Source of the DNA: Xenopus tropicalis
Taxonomy: Eukaryota > Chordata > Amphibia > Anura > Pipidae
DNA: 64,000 bases
Assembly (NCBI RefSeq): GCF_000004195.4
Contig: NC_030677.2
Span: 40,735,142-40,799,141, forward strand
Direction: 5' to 3'
Part shown: positions 33,301 through 46,309 of the stretch, one piece after another
Layout of the letters: each line of letters opens with the position of its first letter
Position numbering within the stretch: the first letter of the stretch is position 1
Translations under genes and position numbers: made by a program
The notes under the pieces: model-generated
Databases searched by the model: none
What the model saw: only the letters and a program-made list of their open reading frames with translations
Told to the model about the DNA's origin: nothing

Positions 33301-33605
33301 GTAAACAGCAGCGTGCCGTTTGGATTTTGGATTGGAAGCAAGAGACAGAATCCATATTCTCATATACAAGGACTATACTTGTATACAGAGCAATCTAAAA
33401 ATATGGCCAAGGTTGATAAATGGCTTCTTTCATGTGGTCTTGCTCATTTACTAACAGTGCACAATTCCATGCCATCCAGTCAAGTTTGTGCTTCCATTAT
33501 TTATCCTGCCCCTGACTGCACAAAGTTAATCACTTATTGGTTACTATTGGTTACTATCCAGGTGCAGAATTGCCCAGTGGTAGTAAATACTTAGGACAAG
33601 ATTTA
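33301..33605 (+). other. Start of a ~20.5-kb intron
   Basis: Follows the donor at 33,301. No further feature seen before the next MITE. Confidence 0.5.
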
Positions 33606-34046
33606 TTAAAGGAACAGTAACACTAAAAAATAAAAATGTTTTAAAATAATTAAAATATAATGTACTGTTGCCCTGCACTGGTAAAAGTTGTGTGTTTGCT
33701 TCAGAAAGACTACTGTAGTTAATAGAAATAGCTGCTGTGTAGCCACGGGGGCAGCCATTTAAATTGAAAAAAGGAGAAAAGGCACAGGTTACATAAGATG
33801 ATAACAGATAACTGAAGAATACAATGGGAATCTATGCTACTTATCTGTTATCTGCTTAGTAACCTGTACCTTTTCTCCTTTTTTCAATTTCAATGGCTGC
33901 CCCCATGGCTACACAGCAGGGTATTTATATAAACTGTAGTAGTGTTTATGAAGCAAACACACAACTTTTATCAGTGCAGGGCAATAGTACATAATATATT
34001 AATTATTTTTATACACTTTCATTTTTTGGTGTTACTGTTCCTTTAA
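33606..34046. mobile_element. TTAA MITE (GGAACAGTAACAC family), full copy
   Basis: Intact TTAA at both ends (33,606 and 34,043) with termini AAAGGAACAGTAACACTAAA and TTTGGTGTTACTGTTCCTTT. The two halves are long imperfect inverted repeats around a centre near 33,820 (CAGATAACAGATAA / TTATCTGTTATCTG). 441 bp. Relatives at 39,861 and 40,459. Confidence 0.88.
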
Positions 34047-36989
34047 ATATCAGAAAACATCTTTCACCAGTAAACAAATTAGAGTTGCTACAACATTTTC
34101 CCCATATGTAATAAGAGGCACTACCTTTGCACAGGTGCAGTAACCCACAGCAACAATAAGATCTTTGCTTTTGCACAGGTGACCAGGTGTTCTGTTATGC
34201 CGCCCCAAAAAAAACTGCACTGGGGGGTGGCATTAAGTGACAAAACGGATCTGATGAACAGGAAATGTATCTTTTAGCCTCTATAATTTGTAACAGCAGA
34301 CATATAAAGGCCATTTGCAACAAAACCCCAGGGGGCGTAGAACTCATTCTACAGCACTGGTGCCCCCCTAGGTTATAGCTCTCTGCACAGAGCATCTGAT
34401 TTCTTTCAGAAGAGGAGGGCCACATTAACTTCAAACAGCAGTCGGCAGGTCTCTCCACAGGTCTCTGCTCCAAAACAGAGTGCAGTGGCCTGTGGCTATT
34501 CGCGATTGCAGGCTTGTTTTTGTACTTTTATACTATGTGGGGCATTGTGAATTACCCCTATAGCCTTGCTTTAAGGCTTTCGTGCCATGCATTGTCTCTC
34601 AAACAGATATAAAAAGCACAAGAGTGTAGTTAATGCACTAAGCGCCACTTCTCTTTATGTTGGAATTGATACCAAAGCTCAGTGGTGAATATTCGATGTC
34701 TCAGCAGAAGCTGGCACTGTTAGCTGTCATTCTAGGCACAAGTCCACTGAGATGTGCTTCCAAATGCAGTTTGTGCAGAACATGTGGCCTGTGGGACATA
34801 ATGTGACATCTCCCTCTTGTATTTGGAAATGCAGATAAGCAGAGATGTTATGTTATACAAAAATCTATTGTAACTTTATCCAAGGGAAAATAAAAGAAAC
34901 ATAAACCTGGCTTCTATGTTTCTTTCAATACCCTTTCATATAAAGCCACAGAAATTACTTTTTATATTTTACCCAAGGTCATATGTTAAGAATATTTGTT
35001 TAACGCTTTTTAAAAAAGAGCTTTCATTTGTTACCATTTCTTTCCTTTTTCTTTATAAAATGATTTTTCTTTGAGACCTTCGCCTCATATGCTACAATGG
35101 AGGAAATATCCACTTATGTGTCTACTATAAATTCCCTGTTCCCTATACCATGTGCAGCACAGAGCAATACAAACACAATTACAGGGGTCCTAAAAGTCTC
35201 CATAGTATCACACAGTTGGGGTAGCAGGGTCCACCAGTCACGTTAGATCAAAATATTGAACCCTGTGTTTTCATGAATTATTAAATTGATTAGAACCTAG
35301 AACCACATACCCTTAATGCCAATGGAATGAGAGCCCAACAATAACAATATTAATCCGTTCAATGATGCCTGTGCTATGACTCCTGACACTTCCAACCAGT
35401 AGGGTGAAGATCAGAGCGGTGGGATCATCAATGCTTAGCTATTCAGGTGACATCAGCTATAATATCAGCATTATAAATAGACATAGATAATGAAGCATAA
35501 TAGCCTTTGTACACAGATATGCCCCTTGCCCTTCATATGGCTGGCCATAATCATTACAGCTTTTAATCATTTGATCTTTCTTATTATTACCATTCTATCC
35601 TGCCTGTTTTTTCCAGTATGCCTGCCAGTTCCATCACAACCATTCTCTTCATTCTGTCTCACATGTTCTAATCCTTCTGTCCCAAGCTGTTTTACCATTC
35701 TAGCCAATATACATAAATGCATAAATACATAAGTGCTCTGTACATTCTATCCTTTTTTATTATGGCCATGTTCCTCTACTCTAATAACTCTGAGACAGTA
35801 GAATTAAGAAACATCTCTAGTTCTTCTCTTCTCTGTTGGGGGAATGTAACAAAAGTTGTAAATAGATTCCTACCCAGGAATAGGGAGAAGATATACTGTA
35901 AACTCCTTGCAGTCAGTGACCTGGCTGGAAATTAACCTAGGACCTCAACCATGTATTGCTTACTTGTCTTTGATATATTTGTGCATTATGTGACTAGCCA
36001 GCTTGCTACATTTGGCATCTGTCTTGCCGTTTGCACATCATTCTTTTGACCACATATTTACCAAAATGAAAAGACAATAATTATGCTAGTTTGGTGGCCA
36101 GTAGTCCCTGGGTAGGCCCTTCTGTTTCATAGCCTATTGTGCTGTGGAATTAGGGTTCACACAGGATTAACCCCAGTGAACATGGTTATAGGGAATAATA
36201 TTTTAACAAACAGTTTCCAGGACTCATTTATGAACAGTGCAATGGCCCATAGCAACCAGTCAACACTTCCTTTTGATCAGTCTAATGTAATATAACAATC
36301 TAATGCAACAAAAGCCACAAACTTTGTGCCACGTCTAGTAACCCACAACAACAAATAAGAAGTCACTGGTTTGGTTACTATGCGTTACTAGACCAGATGC
36401 AAACATTGCATCTTTTCTTACAGTACCCCATATTTAAGGGGCTGACAATAATAAGTAGAAGAACAGTGCAAAGGTGGAGGTCTTGTGTTTCCGCCTAATA
36501 AGAACAGAAATAGAATAGTTTTTCTTCAGGGCCAGTTGTCTTTGAATTAGAGTTGTTTGTGCATCACCATTGCATTGTAGGGAATGTTTAATGGCAACTT
36601 ATGGATTGATAATTATGATCCAGTAATGATTTATTAGGGAAAATGGATTCTGTCTCTTCTCGATGTGGCGTGCCAAATAAGCGTGTGCTGTGATTTCATA
36701 GCAGGGAATAAACATGAATTATTCAAATGGGCTGAATAATTTCATGGTGTTTGGAGGTGTGCGGTGAACTGATTTCCTTCTCTTCTCTATTAACACTGCT
36801 TTTGCCAATTAATATGAAGATCTCCAGCATGACGGCAGTGACTTCTACATTAGCCTTCAGATCTGCTGCATGTTAATGAAACCAGTTTTCTGTTTATGTT
36901 CAGGAATACGTAACACTGAAGGTGAATATTTAATAGAGCAATCTGGCAAATCCGGCATCAGCTCCCACTGTATTGTAGAAACACTGAAA
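34047..36989. other. About 2.9 kb of intron, nothing recognised
   Basis: AT-rich. No exon with splice sites and family similarity, and no paired termini. Confidence 0.4.
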
Positions 36990-37417
36990 TAAAGGAGTAG
37001 TTCACCTTTAAATTATCTTTTAGTATGTTATAGCATGGCCAGTTCTTAGCAACTTTTTCATTGGTCTTCAGTTTTTATATATTGTAGATTTTGAGTTATT
37101 TGCCTTTTTCTTCTGTCTCTTTTTGGCTTTCAAACAGGGGTTACTGACCCCGGCAGGAAAAAACATTCTGGTTTTGTGAAGCTACAATTTTATTGTTATT
37201 GTTACTTTTTATTCATATACTTTGTAGTCAGATCCCTCCTATTCTTTTGTTTTACTCAAGACCTCTTCTTTTTTTATTGCAGTCTTTTATTCAGACTGTT
37301 GCCCTGTTGCTAGGCAATTTGGACCCTAGCAGCTAGATAGCTCCTGAAAGTCTAGACTAGGCAAAAAGCTTACTAATTTAAAAAAAACACAAAAAATGAA
37401 ATGAAGAAAATTTTAAA
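36990..37417. mobile_element. TTAA-type MITE (GTAGTTCACC family), decayed end
   Basis: AAAGGAGTAGTTCACCTTTAAATTATCTTTTAGTATGTTATAG matches the head of the 57,206 element, and TTTCAAACAGGGGTTACTGACCCCGGCAG matches its middle. The right terminus is eroded (TTAAAAGGGCC in place of a GGTGAAC end). Confidence 0.75.
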
Positions 37418-38135
37418 AGGGCCACACTTGATAGCCTGATGGTCTTTATTTGCACTGCACTAACATATCACTAAGCAAATTAATCCATAAATTTAACACA
37501 CTCAATATGGTTTATGTTGACAGTGAGTTGTGCTCAGTTTTTTGTTATTTATTAAACATTACAGCTGGAGTTATGCAGGCAGATAAAGTAAACCCAATGG
37601 CCTGCAGTTGCAGTTTGGCTAGTACTGTTTCTTGTCAGATTGCCAGTGAACTGGCCATTGGTTTTTGGATTGAATGGGCACATCAAGCTGTATGTACAAA
37701 GATTGCTTAACCTCTGAAAATCTGGGACGAGAGTTGCTTTGTAACAGTAATAAACAAAAAAGCTTGTAATTTCCAATAAGAACACTATCTGACCTATGCT
37801 GGGGTTCATTCTTAAGGGCAATAACACAACAGGGAGCTTAGTAACAAGTTAGTGCAAGTTATAGGGATCGCTGCTTGTAAAGAGTTTCATATAGCAAATT
37901 GTATGTGTGTCATTGCCCTTAGACCGCACTGATCCAATTAATACAAAAAACAATGTAATGCTGTTGCTAATTATGGCACATGAACTGTACTGTAAGTATT
38001 GATTTGCCTTTTATGACTCTGATAAAGATTTATCTAGGTTTCTCTAAGTTATTTATATATACACATTACATACATGTCATTTTATGCCACCTCCATTTCT
38101 GTCCAAGCCATGCGCAGTCCCCAACCATCATCAGC
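37418..38135. other. About 0.7 kb of intron, nothing recognised
   Basis: No supported feature. Confidence 0.4.
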
Positions 38136-38353
38136 CCCATAAGGACAAGGGGTCTTTCTATAATTGGATCTCCATACCTTAATTCGGATATTAAAAATCA
38201 TTTAAACATTAAATAATCCCAATAGGATTGTTTTACAGAGAAAAAGAGAATTTTTTAAAAAAATGTGAATTATTTGCTTAAAATGGGAGATGGGCTTTCT
38301 GTAATTCCGAGCTTTCTGGATAACGGGTTTGTGAATAAAGGATCCCGAACCTG
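38136..38353 (+). mobile_element. CAGGTATGGGA-family MITE, 5'-truncated
   Basis: Begins inside the family at AAGGGGTCTTTC and ends GGATCCCGAACCTG|TA. The left terminus is absent. Confidence 0.8.
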
Positions 38354-39619
38354 TATTATTATATACATTAAGATCCTTTGTTTGCATTTTACTGCATTAT
38401 TATTACCTTACCATTTCTTGTAAATTGTGTCTATGTATTTATACATATACAATCCTATTTTAATCCCATGGCTCTCAGTTATACATTAACTGGTATATAC
38501 TTTATTATTGCTGAGAAAAAGCCAATTATCTAACAGTTTTATGGTCATTTGGCCACTTTTTCTGTGAAATCTTAATTATATTTTTCTGCGGAGTCTTAAT
38601 TATATTTAAATAATTTGAAGCATAGTAAACAGTATAGCAGCTCACAGCCATAATTATATATAAATATATATATATATATGTATATATATAACTTTGTCCC
38701 CTCAATAATGGGTAGGGACAGGGCAGAAAAAACGGAGAGTACAGATAAGATAAGCCCACAGAGAGCACATTGATTATATACATAATCTACACTGTCACTC
38801 GGTTCAGATACAGTACATTAGGTGCACCTGAACGCAGGCAGCTCTTGACAAGAAAAAATTATAGAAAAATAATTTTATAAACTTAGTGACTTTTGAAACA
38901 CTTTATCAAAAGCAACAATAGGAAACACCTCAGATAATGAAATCTTTTTCTTCTTCGATATTAGTTAGGCCATGATGCGCTTATGTAGTTTTGTATCTTG
39001 TTCTTGTTATATTCTGTATATTTATTTTTTTGTATCTTGATAATTAGATAATTACAAGAGTACAAACAAATGATCGGACATTTTCAGGCTTAATGAAGAT
39101 GTCAAAATTCTGAAGTTTGTGTCCATGTTTGCTGCTGACTGATCATTGGTTGAAAAGGTCCAGACCCAGATTTATTACACGCCACTTTAAGACAAATGTC
39201 CAAAATACACGGCAAGAATAAGGAAAGTGTGTGCTGCATTTCCATTAGCAACTTTACTAGCTATCATGTGCAGTATTTATGTGCTCTCTAATACAGATGG
39301 CTGTATTCACAATTATTTCATTAACAAGCATTGTTAAACTTCATTTCTAATCCAAACCTTTTAGCTAATGTAAAGATTAAAACCTCAGTTCCAATTTGCT
39401 AAATGGCACTTTGGTTTGTGCATATTCGTGGGTTTCAGCAGAATTCCATCTGACACTATTTCACTTCTAATTCCATTTGACAGTTATGTGAATCTCCCTG
39501 TCAAACCCGCTGAAAAAAATAAAGGGACATTATGGAACCTTGTCATATGAATGTGAGAACTGATAACGCTTTAGTGTTGGAATTGTGCTTGGTTGGTTCA
39601 GATCCAAATTAGGTCCAAA
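38354..39619. other. About 1.3 kb of intron
   Basis: Contains an imperfect (TA)n tract at about 38,653-38,690. Otherwise nothing recognised. Confidence 0.45.
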
Positions 39620-40370
39620 TTCAGATCCCCCCAGTGATTGTAATCGCTTACCTGAACCCCCGACTGGTGCTCCTGTTAGGAGAAAACTGCACCGACCTGG
39701 GGTAAATGCAGGTGAGCGATCCTCATGCTTCCTTCAAATTTTGCAAAAAAGCCAACTTTTTTGTTAAAGTTTGGCTTTTCGCTCTACTGCACATGCGTGA
39801 AGACCAAGGTAGGAAGAGGATTGCTTGTTGCTTGTACACCATGACAGGTGCAGTTTTCTCTTAAAGGAACAGTAACACCAAAAAATGAAAGTGTATAAAA
39901 GTAACTAAAATATAATGTGCTGCTGCCCTGCACTGGTAAAAGTTGTGTGTTTACTTCAGAAAGTCTACTATAATTTATATAAATAAGCTGCTATGTAGCC
40001 ATGGAGGCAGCCATTCAAAGGAGAAAAGGCACAGGCACATAGCAGATAACAGATAAAACACTATTGTATTCTACAGAGCTTATCTGTTATCTGCTATGTA
40101 ACCTGTGCCTTTTCTCCTTTTTTCCAGCTTGAATGGCTGCCCCCGGGGCTACACAGCAGCTTATTATATAAATTATAGTAGTGTTACTGTAGCAAACACA
40201 CCAGTTTTACCAGTGCAGGGCAACAGTGCATTATATTTTTATTACTTTAAAGCTCTTTCATTTTTTGGTGTTACTGTTCCTTTAACAGGAGCAACGGCCG
40301 GGGGTTTCAGGTAAGTGATTAGAATTATTGGGGGGTGCCTAAAGTTATTATAACTTTCCTTCTCCTTTAA
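39620..40370. mobile_element. Outer TTAA MITE, interrupted by a second MITE
   Basis: Left part carries CTTACCTGAACCCCCGACTGGTGCTCCTGTTAGGAGAAAACTGCACCGACC. The right part, after the inner insertion, carries GAGCAACGGCCGGGGGTTTCAGGTAAGTGATT and ends AACTTTCCTTCTCCTTTAA at 40,370. The two sides are inverted repeats of each other. Removing 39,861-40,281 and one TTAA leaves GTTTTCTCTTAACAGGAGCA, the exact mirror of the left-arm TCCTGTTAGGAGAAAAC, apart from one base. The left outer terminus is missing. Confidence 0.75.
39861..40285. mobile_element. TTAA MITE (GGAACAGTAACAC family) nested in another MITE
   Basis: Intact TTAA at 39,861-39,864 and 40,282-40,285. Termini AAAGGAACAGTAACACCAAAAAATGAAAG and CTTTCATTTTTTGGTGTTACTGTTCCTTT are nearly perfect inverses. 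425 bp. It is inserted at a TTAA of the outer element, so it is the younger of the two. Confidence 0.9.
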
Positions 40371-40458
40371 TCAGAATTACTCTTATGGCAATTGTTTACT
40401 GTGCCAAATGCAAGAAAGCAATAAATGCTGTATATTGTCCACAGTACTATGTCTTCCA

Positions 40459-40684
40459 TAAAGGAACAGTTACACAAAAAAATGAGAGTGTTTAAAGTAA
40501 TGGAAATATAATGTATTGCTGCCCTGCATTGGTAAAAAAAAATGATATGTTTGCTTCAGCAACACTATTATAGTTTATATAAACAGGCTGCTGTATAGCA
40601 ATAGAGGAAATTGAAATAGGACTAAATGGCACAGGTTAAGTAGCAGTAATAAGCTCTGTAGAACACCATTGTATTCTACATTAA
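40459..40684. mobile_element. Half-copy of the GGAACAGTAACAC MITE
   Basis: AAAGGAACAGTTACACAAAAAAATGAGAG through ACCATTGTATTCTACATTAA follows the left half of the 39,861 element, then stops near its centre. No right terminus. Confidence 0.75.
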
Positions 40685-41611
40685 AATGTATAAGGGGATG
40701 GGAAAGACAATTATGGGTCATTTTATGCCCCTTCTAAAATTCCATTGTTATTTTAAACATTATAATCAAACACCTCAGAATACCAAGATCACCAAGGAGT
40801 ATATGACAAGTTATTTTCTATAATCATTTTCGTAGCAAACACTTATTGTTTCATCTTTCCATTTGCTTTTACAGCTCTAATAAGCGTTTCACGGCACAGA
40901 TTAAGAAGATACAATAGAGAGCATCAGTCATTATTTTCTCAACAGGGGATAATAAGAACAAATAAATCTTTTAGGAAATTATTTTCTCTTTATGGTCACA
41001 TGCAAATGAAAAATTTGATTCTGCTCTTATGGTGAGCAACAGAGGCAGAAGTATATTTGGGTGACAGGAAGGTTTCATTGCATTTGTTGAAAGGTACAAT
41101 CTGTCCCAGGGAGCAGAACAAGTGTAACATTCCTCTGGTGTAGGAGATGATTGGTCTCTATCATACAGACGGCCTACTCCATTGTTAAAGTTTTTCATAT
41201 ATTAGAATGCCCCTCTGTGTAGCTAGAGAAGGCCTTCATGCTTACTACCCAATTCATTTTATCTGTTTATCAAGCAGTTCTCCCAGTTAAACGAGCCATA
41301 CTCAGAATGATTTACTTGTTTTGTCAGGTTAGTGCTGAGTGGATCCTTGTATGTTATGGTCACACTGTAAAGATATGAAAAATGGGCCCTTGGGTAATTG
41401 ATTGTATCATGTGGGGGTTCCATGCAGAGCTATTAGATATGGACTTCCGCCATTGCCCAATACAATTCTACAATAGGTTGACAACTTTGTTAAAAATGGG
41501 TGATTTAGTAACCAGTCTGCCCATATATATAGGGCAAACAGTATGCCACCTCTGACCAGCATTATCCATTCATGTTTATGGCACATTTCTAGGTTTGTCC
41601 CTGCAACTCCA
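40685..41611. other. About 0.9 kb of intron, nothing recognised
   Basis: No supported feature. Confidence 0.4.
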
Positions 41612-42056
41612 TTAAAGGAGAAGGAAAGGTAAAAAGGTAAATACAGCCATACAATAAGCACTCACAGAAACACTGCACTGAGTCCTCTATCAAAAGAAAT
41701 ACAAGATTTCTTGTCGCCTTTTTTCCTGTGCCAGAGTCTGTGCAGCTCTCTCCTCTCTCCCCGCTTCTGCTCCCCCTCCCTCAAGAATGCTAAGAACTCC
41801 CCCCCTTAGGAATGTGGATCTGAGCCAATCAGCAGGAAGCTGAAGGTCTTACAAACTGCTCAGGGGTCTTGGTCTTGGTGCAGGAGTGTGGCATTATGGG
41901 AATTTTATTTACACAGCTCAGTGTTTTTTTTCGCAATGAATCTTCTGATCATCTGAACAGGCAAAATATGGGGAGACTTAAGGGCACTATTGAGAGAACT
42001 GAAGGTATGCCTGCAGCTTGAGATTAACACTTTATTAGCCTTTCCTTCTGCTTTAA
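41612..42056. mobile_element. TTAA MITE (GGAGAAGGAAAGG family), full copy
   Basis: TTAA at 41,612-41,615 and 42,053-42,056. Termini AAAGGAGAAGGAAAGGT and CCTTTCCTTCTGCTTT. Same family as the element at 20,002, in opposite orientation. 445 bp. Confidence 0.88.
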
Positions 42057-44369
42057 TACAGCTTCATACAATGAAACTACAGTATATCAATATAAGACAC
42101 AATACAAGAACAAAAAAGCAGCTTTAAAAGCGTTAAGCACAACTAAGTCAAAAATAAATAATTGGCTAACTTTGTTACGGTCTGTTGAAGAAGCTCTGGA
42201 GTAGAATATGCTATATCTATATTTCATTACAATAGGACAAATTACATAAGCAATAAAGCTACAGTGACGCCACAGAGATTGTTAGGCAGATCGTAAACTG
42301 TATGCAAAGGTCAACAACGGACAAAGCTAAAAGTCTGCTCTGACATTTGAGCTCATTAACCATTGGGGTCAAATTATTAACAGTGGCTGACAATCCATCA
42401 GCCTGTCTGGCATTTACCATTTGGATCTGCCAAAGATATTGCTCCACTTAAACGTGGTTGGTACAATGCATATTAATGGTAATGGCAGCGAAACAGCATT
42501 CTACAAAAAAAAATCACATCAAAATTAGATTAAAAATGCTTCACATACATAAATTGTGACAGAATAGAGGAGGCTGCAAAACAGCACAGAGAGCCTTAGC
42601 TATAGCTTGCCGGTATATAAATCCAGTAAATGCACTCTATGTTTCCATGCAGTTTATGTATGTCTATAGCCATACAGTATATGACTTTATGCCAACCTTT
42701 GTTCCATGTTAATAGTACATCTTCCTGGGACAAGGGTACAGTATTAGGTGTTTATTGGTCTTCTTTGCACTTGTTGCTTCTGGTTTCTGCTCAAGTTGCA
42801 GACATGAACTGCATAGTGCCCATGGGACTACGTATCCAGAGGATTACTTTGTGATCTACTTGGGTATGTGTAATGCATGCACTTCATAGGATGCAATGTT
42901 CTTGTACAAAATTAAAAGATTTTCCTTAAGTGTATATGAATCAGGGCATTGAGTAGCTACTACATGTTGCTGGCTAACAATAAGTTACATTTTATGGGGC
43001 AAGTAATCCATTATACCCACAAATGAAATAATAATAACATGAATAACATATTTTTTTCTGGTCATCTACAAGTAATTGCTATTAGTCTCCCTGCTTCACA
43101 TTAGCTCTATGCTAATATTACTTGTAACAACATTCTTATGAAAAATAAATACACCGTGGTGGCCTTACTCCATCTACTATGGTATAAAGCACTGGAGAAC
43201 TAAGTGTAAACATCTTGCTGGATCTTCTCTTTTGTTCCCTGCCATAGCAAGCAGCTGGTTAGAATAATCTAGACAGATTCCACAAAACGATTCTTGCCTC
43301 CAAGGAGATTATTGGCTGAATCTTCCCCAGGCTGCCCAGCACAATTGCTCCTGCCATAGAATAAAGCAAGGAGCACCACCAGAGTTGTGTAGTGATCAGG
43401 GTCTAAGTCCTTGCTATAGGAAATAATATAAGTGGAGCTTCTTTTGGTTGATAGCCTTATATCTCTTCATCTGAGAGGGGAAACAGGGAAATAATACATA
43501 GGAATATTATTACGTAATAGTATGTCTTATAGCCTGGAAGTGGTTCCGCCTCTATTTTCACTGCTGTGCCACTGCCTGATCATGTAACCCCGACTCTCCC
43601 TTATTTTTCATCCTTTCCATTGTCTTAGCTTCAGGGTTTTTTGGGAGCCGCTGTTGGTCACTGAGCCACGCAATGAGCTACCATGAATCCTGCTACTAAG
43701 TATCTCTGCAATCCTATGTGTATTCCTTTTGTGCTATTAGGATAGTGACATTTTCTTTACATCATTTTGTTCATGGTATACAGATCAGTTAACTAATATA
43801 CATTGATTAACAATGTTTTTATGCAAATTAAAGGGACTAGGACTGGGGCAGTGTTATGTGTGTAGCATGGGGCATAAGAATACTTTCTTCGGACTTGCCC
43901 CCAGTGCTGCACATTCCTTTTGTGTATACTGTTAGATGAACTGCATCTTTTTAGATGTATAAATGAGTACAATTTCAATCAAAAGATAAAATTATGTCTG
44001 TAAAAGTTACTAGGTTATATATCAAGGTTATAATAATTACTAAATGTATAACTGTTCTTGGTGAATAGAACAAATGTACACTTATCATGTCACACCTAAA
44101 CCAGTGTTCAATATGACAGAGACCATTCCCATCTACATAAACCCCAAAATTTCTCAATGAATGTTTTTATAACTTTTAGACCTAGCAGAGCAAATTACAT
44201 AAAACAACCTATAACCATATTTTCCTAAAACTTTCTATATCTTTTAAAAAGTAGACATTTTTGGACAGAACCATAAATAATCAACTCATTTTGGGTAAAA
44301 TGACTGTACTTTGGAATTAACCTTTTTATATGGTTTACTATATCCTAAACTGACTAACAGAATAGAGTA
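42057..44369. other. About 2.3 kb of intron, nothing recognised
   Basis: No exon, terminal repeats or arrays supported. Confidence 0.4.
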
Positions 44370-44546
44370 CAGGTATGGGACTTGGGAGTTGGGATCAAGT
44401 ACAAAATATTGTTTTATTATTACAGAAAAAAATGAATTATTTTTTAAAATTTTAATTATTTGATTAAAATGGACTATGGGAGATGGCCTTCTTGTAATTC
44501 AGAGCTTTCTGGATAGTGGGTTTCTGGATAAGGAATCCCATACCTG
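44370..44546 (+). mobile_element. CAGGTATGGGA-family MITE, internally deleted
   Basis: TA|CAGGTATGGGACTTGG jumps directly to GAGTTGGGATCAAGTACAAAATATTG and ends GGAATCCCATACCTG|TA. At 177 bp it has lost roughly 140 bp from the left half relative to the 29,713 copy. Confidence 0.85.
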
Positions 44547-44581
44547 TATTATGGTATTGTAAGTTAAAAAGTGAAAATAAG

Positions 44582-44625
44582 CAAATATATATACAGGTAT
44601 ATATATATATATATATATATATATG
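44582..44625. repeat. (TA)n microsatellite
   Basis: Two TA runs separated by CAGG. Confidence 0.9.
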
Positions 44626-44675
44626 GAGCATGAAGGAGCACTCACCAAACAAAAATACTGCATGCCTGGGTGTAG

Positions 44676-45272
44676 AGCAGCAAAAAGTGCTGCACTCAAC
44701 AGGCTTACTTGGAGTAACTGATTTTAGTAATTGTGATACTTTTGACGAACTTCGTGCACTGTTTCTACCTACATGTGGTAAGGGGTCTCTCATTTCAGTT
44801 CCTTTCACTGTTTGTTCAGGTTGAGCAATCTTTTCTGGGTCCTTGGTAGTTAAGCCCTTTCAGAAATTGCACTTTGTTTTAGATTTGGGATAAGACCCGT
44901 CAGCCCTACCTTGTTGGCTATTTGCCAATTTTTGACCCTGGCCTGGGCAACAATCCTCTATTTGTTATGTATATTCTGGATTACAATGCATGCTCCTTTG
45001 TATTTTAGTATGATTAATTCCACATCAGCGGCTTGGTTTAAATGATTTCTTACATGTTGCTGTATCTTGCTTTTACTTTTTTTGATTTTTTTTTTAGACT
45101 GTTTTTCCTTTCTTTTCACATCTGGTTTCTATGTTAATTAATTGGATCCCTGTTTTGGCTCCCTTTTCTTCACAGGTGAGGAATTGTGTAGGGCTTGCAC
45201 TGCTTGTTAGAATTGTTTATTAATATCAGTTACTCCAACTGAGCCTGTTGAGTGCGGTACTTTTTTGTTGCT
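44676..45272. mobile_element. Inverted-repeat element, arms about 45-50 bp
   Basis: Left GCAGCAAAAAGTGCTGCACTCAACAGGCTTACTTGGAGTAACTGAT mirrors right ATCAGTTACTCCAACTGAGCCTGTTGAGTGCGGTACTTTTTTGTTGC. Between them lie about 500 bp of T-rich sequence with no frame. It is flanked on both sides by TA-rich tracts. Superfamily unknown. Confidence 0.65.
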
Positions 45273-46309
45273 ATATATATCTATATGTATGTATTGTGAT
45301 TATTTTATGGTAACAGAGTTAGCCTCAATCTCACCGTACCCAAGTGTGTCAGAAATACAATCGATCTTATTCAAGAAAGGATAATCTAATAAGAATGACT
45401 TTATAGACTTTATAGACATCTTCAAATACGTGGGCCATCTTGAAACCCAAAGGTTGACTCTCCACTGGGTCGTGGGCAGGTAGTGGACCTGGCTCTCCTC
45501 CTGGCCCAGACCCCACCAGCGATCTTTAATTCTTCCTAGCTTCCTTGGGTAAATACCAACTTACATAGCATAAAGGTGCACCTGCTCTGTCCCCCCTGTG
45601 GTGTATTCAGTGATGGACGGTAGTGCATGGGTCTATAAATCACAGCGCACCTCAACAGGTTGGGTTTGGGTAGGCAGAAGGTGGGTTAGGGGCGGGGACA
45701 GGTGCATTATTCCAACCTGTGCAGCCCTTATTTGTATGTATATGTATTTAGACAGAAGGCGGTACTAGAGAGGGCACCATCTATTCTCCTGCCCTATTAA
45801 GTCTTGAACAACCTGTTTAAAATCTGATGTTAGAGCAAGCTATATACCCTCTGTGACAGTGTTTGTGCATTGCACCTGCAGGAGGATCTTGGTTAGTCCT
45901 GCAGGAGTAACATATAAGGGAGATTTTTACCTTGCCCCTCTAAAAAGTTGGTACCAAGAAAAGCTTGTTGAAAATATATATTTAAACATCAATTTTTTTT
46001 TGCCAATTTGTAAGTATTTGATCTAATTGCTAGTTTCCATTTATAGGACATCATTATCTGTATGTGTCACTGCATCTCCATTCTGTTATGCAAAGACAAG
46101 CATCAAGAATATCCATTAGCATTTTCTTTCTTGTTCTTCAGAAGTTATAATTTCATGCAATCATGCACGATGGTGAAGATGAAGCCCAAGATACAGTGTG
46201 CCAAGTTTAAATATACCAGGTTATAAGAGAAATAACATCTGTGCCAACCTCTGAAAGTCAAATAAGCAGTCATATTTTTAAATGTCTATATGTATGATCT
46301 AAATATCTA
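45273..46309. other. About 1 kb of intron, unrecognised
   Basis: The 45,421-45,720 part is more GC-rich (CACCTCAACAGGTTGGGTTTGGG) and may be repeat-derived, but no ends or family could be set. Confidence 0.35.

Noticed and set aside
33244..33594. 116-codon frame overlapping the 33,220 exon in another frame
   Set aside because: It runs through the donor site into the intron. The frame of the Kozak ATG at 33,237 is the one that stays in phase with the 53,785 exon.
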